A stretch of DNA of 64,000 bases from Avena insularis (lineage: Eukaryota > Streptophyta > Magnoliopsida > Poales > Poaceae). A model generated the notes under the pieces. The model ran no database searches. It saw only the letters and a list, made by a program, of their open reading frames with translations, and was not told where the DNA came from. Below, one piece after another: positions 58,498 through 64,000 of this stretch. The stretch is from NCBI GenBank assembly GCA_023614405.1, contig CM042689.1, positions 330,312,305-330,376,304 on the forward strand. Direction: 5' to 3'. Position numbers and translations under genes: made by a program. Position 1 is the stretch's first letter. Each line of letters opens with the position of its first letter.

Positions 58498-59931
58498 TTA
58501 GTCACACGTTAGTTCCTCCTCCACTATTCACTGATCCACACCCCTTTGCAGGGTCGATCTAGAAGGATCCTTCGCAAAAAAAAAAAAAATTGAGAGCAAC
58601 CGTGCAGTTCATTAATCGAAAATCATGTTACAAGAAGCAACATATGTAGAAACTAAAAAACGGAAAAAAATTATTCTAAATTTGCAGATAAAATCAAAAT
58701 AGATCGAGTGTCTAGAGTTTCCTGCAACCACCGTCGCCAGCAGTCGCCGCCTAGCTCCAGCACTGCCAGGATGCACGCCAGAAGAGACGTTGAGCCTTCA
58801 CCAGTGCAAAATTCAGAAAGGCACCATAGACAACGAGGCTTAATGCCGTTGAGGCACGTCGATCGGGGGACATCTCCGTGTTGTCTTCAACCAAGATTCG
58901 CCGCGTCCCATCAACGAAACCATGCGACAGATCAACCACCTCCGGACCAATATGCACGCTCTAGTGGAAACACCTCTCCTCGGCCACCAGCGTTGATGTG
59001 GATGACAACAAATGGTAGAGACAAACCAAAAACTAGTCTTACAGGTTCTAAATAACAATGAAAAGACCAATCTATCCATCTGAAGAACCGAGCAGCTACC
59101 CTTTTTGCGGATCTCGGGAGCGTCTAGGAAGGAAGTTTCTACCTTCGTGGCAGAAGGAGGCAACCGGGGCACGAAGCCTTCCATTGCATAATGGCATTGC
59201 TCTTGCAGGAAGCAATTTAAAGACACTCGAGTTAACCCAGAGAGCCGTTATTTGATTCGAGAAACCAAGGAAGGTCCGAATCGAATGGATTTTGTGTACT
59301 GTAAGACATGACTCGTGATATCCGTCCCCTTTATGATCTCTTCCCTTTTCCTTTATGCTCCAATTCATGATTGCATGAGATCCTTTTCCCCGAGCAGCTG
59401 ATCTGCCGCCTCCTTTTACTTTTCTTTTTCTTATTATGTCCTTTCTGTATTAATGCTGACACTCAACTCCATATCCATCAGAATGAGGAATGTTCAAGGG
59501 AATAAGCATTATATAGACAGTTCCATGCGCATGAGATCCATTTCTATCACGATCTGGATACTATAGATCTGGGTGTGCTATTCTACCGTGTTCTACATTG
59601 TGTCATCCATGCAAATGACAAATACAAACCACTGATGTAACAAGTCACACATACATATAAGTATAAACCAAAAATGCAGAGCCTGCATTTCGCAAAACTC
59701 CGCTCGTGTTATCTCCATTCTTCTATGTACAAATTACAAAAAAATGCGTAGCGTAGGAGTGCCTTGGGCATTGGTGCGGCATTACAGCGCCGATCGGATA
59801 GTATCATCGTTCGAACGATGACGTGTCTGGAAACGAAAAAAAAAGGAAGCAAATTACGCCACAAAATGGGCGCGCATCGGCGGGCACTAATTAAGCAACC
59901 ACGAGATCAAAAGAAAAGTGGGGATGGGGGA
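58498..59931. other. Intergenic, no supported gene
   Basis: It contains a 13-base A run (about 58575-58587) and a moderately GC-rich stretch (58720-59250) with ORFs on both strands that look like chance frames. The 3' untranslated region of the gene at 59932 probably lies in 59700-59931. Confidence 0.4.
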
Positions 59932-60315
59932 TCAGCAGCCGGCCGACTTATCGCCGGCACTGGCGACGACGACGGCGCCGTAGGGCGCGGGGCGTCGCCC
60001 GTCGTCGAAGTTCTTGGCGTAGCTGTCGGCGTCGTAGCCGAAGGTGATGGGCCGAGACCTGGAGGCCGCCCCCGTCGGGGAGGAGCTGCAGACGCACCTG
60101 GTCTCCTGCGCCAGCCGCCTGAGCAGCTTCCGCCAGGCGCGGTGCCCGCACCAGCCGACGCCCGGGATGGCGTCGCGCGCCGCGAGCTGCAGCCGCCGGA
60201 CCACGACGGCGGCGGTGCCGCGCTGCCGGCCGGCCGGCGGCCACGAGGGGGAGGAGGGCACGCAGGCCGACAGGTTGATGGAGCGGGGCGGGTCAGTGGC
60301 GGCGCCCATGCCCAT
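59932..60315 (-). CDS. Small intronless protein with YDADSYAKNFDDG motif, function unknown (127 aa)
   Basis: The ATG at 60315 (MGMGAATDPPRSINLS) reads to TGA 59934-59932. The coding sequence is very GC-rich, as usual for grass genes and unlike the surrounding AT-rich DNA. The N terminus is Ser/Pro-rich. The middle is basic and Arg/Leu-rich (WRKLLRRLAQETRCVC), probably amphipathic. The C-terminal part has the block PITFGYDADSYAKNFDDG. Small plant proteins with a similar (F/Y)xYDxxSYxxNFDDG ending are known to me as stress- or elicitor-responsive proteins of unknown activity; this link is recalled. A second ATG two codons on is also possible. It has no signal peptide or membrane span. An overlapping ORF of 181 codons (60452-59907) in another frame is less protein-like. 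Confidence 0.72.
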   Translation of the reverse strand: MGMGAATDPPRSINLSACVPSSPSWPPAGRQRGTAAVVVRRLQLAARDAIPGVGWCGHRAWRKLLRRLAQETRCVCSSSPTGAASRSRPITFGYDADSYAKNFDDGRRPAPYGAVVVASAGDKSAGC

Positions 60316-60396
60316 GGCGTGCTGCTGTCGTACCGCGGGGGAGACAGGGGGGGAGGAGGGGTGGTGAGATCGGGGGGAATGAGGATTTCCTGGCGG

Positions 60397-60404
60397 TTAT
60401 ATGG
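60397..60404 (-). promoter_or_regulatory. TATA box of the small gene
   Basis: The minus strand reads CCATATAA about 85 bases before the ATG, followed by a pyrimidine-rich leader. This fits a start of transcription near 60370. Confidence 0.5.
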
Positions 60405-62327
60405 GTAAGTAGCATGTCGCGCGACGAGGGAGTGATGCCATTTTTTTGCCAAAGCCGTGGGAAGACAAGTGGTAGAGGGAGAGTGTTGAGAGAGAGGTTA
60501 ATTCTGTGGTCGTTGCATGCAATGCGGGCTCATGCTATTATTAGACAGGGAAGTTTATTTTGTGGTGGTTTAGTGGTTACATAGATAGGCAAGAACGATT
60601 CTTGTGGAGCTTTAAAGTACCAAAGGTCTTTTATTTTTTATTTTGTGTAAATATGTCACCATTTGCTTGGCATCTTCTCATATGGTAGAAAATGAGCTTA
60701 AAATCTATACTAAAGTACTTGTCTTTTCATGTAGTAAAAAAAATCCCCTCTCAATAAGTACAAAATTGTTTTAAATTGTCATAGTTTGTCTAAGATGGCC
60801 ATAAGTTTTGTGTAGTGAACCATAAAATTAAAACTCACTTCAGCGAATGAAGAATGCGTCTTGCAGGCAGCAAGGAGCCATAGATCCAAGGACACTGCCT
60901 TTAAAAAAAGTTGCGGGTATATTCCCTTTGAATTGTCTATTTTCGAATAAGTTTTGGCAAAAAGCCGAAAAGGTGAATGATCTTGGTCTACATTGAAGTG
61001 GTTACACGCTATTTTGATCCTAGGTGTTCCATTGTTTTTGCTACGGTTGATTCCGCCGAAATTGACCACAACCCAAAATTATTTTGTCATTTAAAATTCC
61101 CTTTTTACAGGACCATTTTTAGATTTTGATGCTTTTAACATCATCTTGACCAAATTTGAAGGTTGTGTTCATCAATCGAGATACATAGGATTTGTTCTCT
61201 TCCTTCAAACAAATTTTTTGAGAAGAAGTTTAGGATAGTCAACGACATGGACATTTTTCCCATGAAATGAGCAAATTTGTTCTTTTTTCCTTTTCCATGG
61301 CAGGACTGAGTTGAGCAGTTGAAGCTTGATTAGAGCGAAGGTCCTGCTCTTAAAAGCTACACGAGCTGGCAATTCACGTGGGCTGGGTGCGCCAAATCTG
61401 TGGATCAACACCATTATTCAAAGCAAATGTCGATGCTTGAGCCTACAAAGAGAAAAGATGACCCCAAAATCCTCGATCCATTTGTCTGGGATTCCCCACG
61501 ATGGATTTTTCTGGGATACCACATCAATCTGTAGGCTAATCACCGTGAACTAAGCTCGACGAACAATGAATTGATCAGGCATGATTTTCAAGGCCATACA
61601 CAAGTGGCTGTGCCGTAGCTTGATGAGAGCAGAGGGGAGGTCCTGATCTTAAAAGCTACATGGGCTGGCAAATCACGTGGGCTCGGTGGCTAGATCGGTG
61701 CATAAAGCCAGACCAAAAATGGCTAAACAGGTTCGCAAATATTGCAATTCGTACCGAAGAACCGAAGGACATATGAACTGACAGCTACTTTCCATCCTCC
61801 CTTTTAGGTTTTAGCCAAGGTCTCCATAGTGGCCTTCAGAAGTTGTACGGAGTATTCATCTTCCCTCTCTCATCAAACATCTAATCCATCATTTAGCACT
61901 GCAGCGATATTGCATAATTGCACCCAAAACCACACTGACGTCCCTAGACTCAGCCCAGGGATCAAACATCTAGCACCGCAGGAATCAAACGAACACAATG
62001 GTTTTAGCACTGACCTTTACATTTCTACACTAATCACACACCGCAGCAAGATTGCAGAAATCTTTTGACGCTCCAATTTTCAGTTTCCAGGACAAAGCTC
62101 GCCTCCTAGGGGAACCAACAAATACTATATCATTAAATAGAAAACTGAAAGGAGATAACAGTCCGCTGCCAAACAACAAAAAAAGGTAATTTCTATGGCT
62201 ATTTACATTTCTTGCTGCTTCAAACCTTAAACAAACTCTGTCCTAATGGATAAATACATAATGCACAATACATGGGTGAGAACCTTTGCTACATCCACAG
62301 GTAATTCCATTGTTTCCATCATTAGAG
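60405..62327. other. Intergenic region with a diverged direct repeat
   Basis: No gene is seen. Two units of about 90 bases (61323-61408 and 61616-61707) share stretches such as TCTTAAAAGCTACA and ATTCACGTGGGCT-like sequence. The rest up to 62327 should hold the 3' untranslated region and end of the next gene. Confidence 0.5.
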
Positions 62328-63892
62328 CTACCTTCTAGTAGGAATTACAGATCCGTCCTGCACTGGCCAATTGTCAGAAAGCTAGTAGATGCCAGTGTGC
62401 AGTGTGTCACTGATGTGTTGGTCCCAGCACATTAAGCGGGCCGAAAAAGTTTCCACATCGATCGTTTGTCTTCAGGTTAAATTGGGCTTGACTTGAGGGC
62501 CTAAAGATTGGAAAATGTTTAATAAATCCAGCTCCTCTAGTATCGTCAGTATTCACGAGTTACCTCCAAATAATTTTACCCGGAGAATGTAACAGTTGGA
62601 GTACCTTGTTAGAGGATGTAACAGCAGTTCTCCACTGTGGATCCTGTGTAGTGGGTGGTCTGTCCCTGAACAAATTAACCACTCTTGATTGGGTGGGCCT
62701 TTCTACTATCGGCCGTTGTGGCATATCTCTCATGACCCATAAAACAAATCCTGACGGCACCGACGAGCCTACAGTACAAATTACATTAGCAGAGTAGTTC
62801 CATTAGAACTCAGTAAAACTATGAACTGTATCTGTCTTGTGCTTCCTGTGATTGGAACAATTAGTGGACAGTAAACAGAACAACGGAAAAGAAGACATGG
62901 ATGGTAAAACCACGACACACCATGTTTGGTTCTCTCCTAGCACTAGGGTATGCAGAGTTCATTTATGGTGCCTATTTCCACTGTTAGAGATAAATACACC
63001 GAATGAGTAATTATGTTTCTAAAAGGTATTCACATTCGTGCGCATGTTTGATTTTTTTATATATACAGTTGATTAGCACAACATCCACTAGGTATAGGGA
63101 GCTGAAGTGCAGAATTAGCAATAAGAACACAGCATAAAAGAGGGAAAACCATTCAAAAAAATAAAAGAGGGAAAAGGATGACAAACTCTCTTTAAAATAA
63201 TTAATCTAATACCAAACACCCATAAATTATTCAACTATGGCCACAGCTGTACTAAGTTGGGTGCACCAGTAGGATAACACAATCCAGAGATTGAGTACTT
63301 GAATCTAATACTAAGGCTGGAAGAATCAAATCAAGACCAGCTACAAGCTGGAGGGGGCTGATGGTCAGAGGGACTATATGGTGTGTGCATGCTTAAGCCA
63401 CTCCTACCACAGTACCATAATTTCCTCCTTTAACTAACTTCCAGTTTTAACAACCTAAATCGCATGCAAGCTTCCAGGTGGGAGCATGCCAAAAGAAGAA
63501 TGCATGCACTATCAGGTGCATGCAAATATATCAGATGGGTAACGGCAAAGTGAACAAAAAATACAAATAATAACCCCGTCCTAATATATAACAAAATACC
63601 ATGATTCAATTTACTAGTGTTATTCTAGGCACAAAACAACGCAACAGTACCTATTAAATAATATAAAAACAGTATGATAGCATCCTTGATGATGTCCGCA
63701 TCTGTTGAGTACCAATACAAAAGCACCTGCAGTGGCAAGTATAGTAGATCGCAAATCAGTTAAAAGTTTAACTGCCTGCTCATGTATTGTGAAAAAATTT
63801 AGTGTAACTGAACTTACTGGAACATTAGTTACAAGTGCTAGTATAGCGGAAGATGAGAAACAAATCAGGGAGACAGCAGCTAAACTGGCAAC
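62328..63892 (-). CDS. 3' part of a multipass membrane protein gene, four coding exons (THH1/TOM1/TOM3-like, tentative)
   Basis: Minus-strand exons are 63892-63818 (75 nt), 63726-63651 (76 nt), 62768-62605 (164 nt) and 62357-62328 plus 3' untranslated sequence. Every intron has GT..AG ends: donors include CCA then GTAAGT and AACAAG then GTAC; acceptors are TTTCTCTGCAG, TTGCCACTGCAG, TTTGTACTGTAG and CCAGTGCAG. Phases fit across all joins (0, 1, 0) with no stop. The peptide shows one hydrophobic helix (SLICFSSSAILALV), a second (AIILFLYYLIG), then SSVPSGFVLWVMRDMP, a basic Pro/Arg-rich cytosolic tail, and ends VIPTRR and TAG. The VPSGFVLW..R.MP block recalls the last helix of plant TOM1/THH1 membrane proteins, but the family name is tentative. 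Upstream exons lie right of the window. Confidence 0.72.
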
Positions 63893-64000
63893 CTGCAGAG
63901 AAACAATCCTTGACAATTTGATATGGAAAAGCATGTTGCTCAAAAGTGCAGCTTGTTTCTCTATATTTTCTTAATACAGTGAAGTATTCCAATCCGATTC

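Noticed and set aside
58575..58587. A run as the tail of a retroposon
   Set aside because: No SINE-type or LINE-type body precedes it on the plus strand and no flanking duplication was found.
58751..59226. ORFs on both strands in a GC-rich intergenic stretch
   Set aside because: No domain, no consistent frame and no promoter. A LINE 3' end was considered, but the A run lies on the wrong side.
59907..60452. 181-codon Pro/Ala/Ser-rich ORF on the minus strand
   Set aside because: It overlaps the better supported 127-codon gene; its composition is typical of a wrong frame over GC-rich coding DNA.

Overview
The window is plant nuclear DNA, almost certainly from a large grass genome of the Pooideae (wheat, barley, rye, Aegilops or oat relatives). 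About 56 of the 64 kb is nested LTR retrotransposons. The copia element has BARE/Angela/WIS-type LTR ends. Three gypsy groups share a primer binding site complementary to tRNA-Asp, as in Athila/Sabrina-like elements. Nothing bacterial, no CRISPR array and no RNA gene was seen.

Layout, left to right. (1) 1-11080 (+): a Ty3/gypsy chromovirus 'C' with 2.85 kb LTRs. Its 5' LTR is cut by the window start. It carries an intact extra ORF (orf0) upstream of a one-frame gag-pol that has four in-frame stops. (2) 11081-23055 (-): a LARD-like element 'L' with LTRs of about 4.5 kb around only 1.9 kb of internal DNA, which encodes a multi-zinc-knuckle protein. C sits in its 3' LTR. A solo LTR of the same family (16738-20616, 5-bp duplication AACAT) sits at the edge of its primer binding site. 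(3) 23055/23056: a deletion junction with a 24-bp templated filler, then a minus-strand gag remnant and LTR (to 25748). That LTR lies inside an E2-type LTR fragment. Element 'N' (26200-30176, +) is inserted three bases from the end of the same fragment. (4) 30185-56030 (+): a 5'-truncated Athila-like element 'H' with gag-protease, hairpins, an Athila-ORF1-like protein, two polypurine tracts and a 3' LTR. It is interrupted by E2 (33042-42766, -, TSD ATGAA) and by a BARE/Angela-like copia element (44738-53717, -, TSD TTTAG). (5) 56031-64000: lower-copy DNA with a degraded minus-strand coding remnant, a MITE relic, a small intronless gene (59932-60315, -), and the last four coding exons of a multipass membrane protein gene (62328-63892, -).

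How the parts relate. C is the only element with recognisable chromovirus reverse transcriptase, RNase H, integrase and chromodomain. L has none of these but shares the terminal TGTCACATCCC and an initiator-Met tRNA binding site with C, so L could have been mobilised by C-type elements (inference). H and E2 both keep gag-protease and an Athila-ORF1-like gene, lack reverse transcriptase and integrase, and each has a second polypurine tract after the last gene. Many in-frame stops in these elements are of the type expected from loss of methylated cytosine. The two genes at the right end are the only convincing cellular genes.
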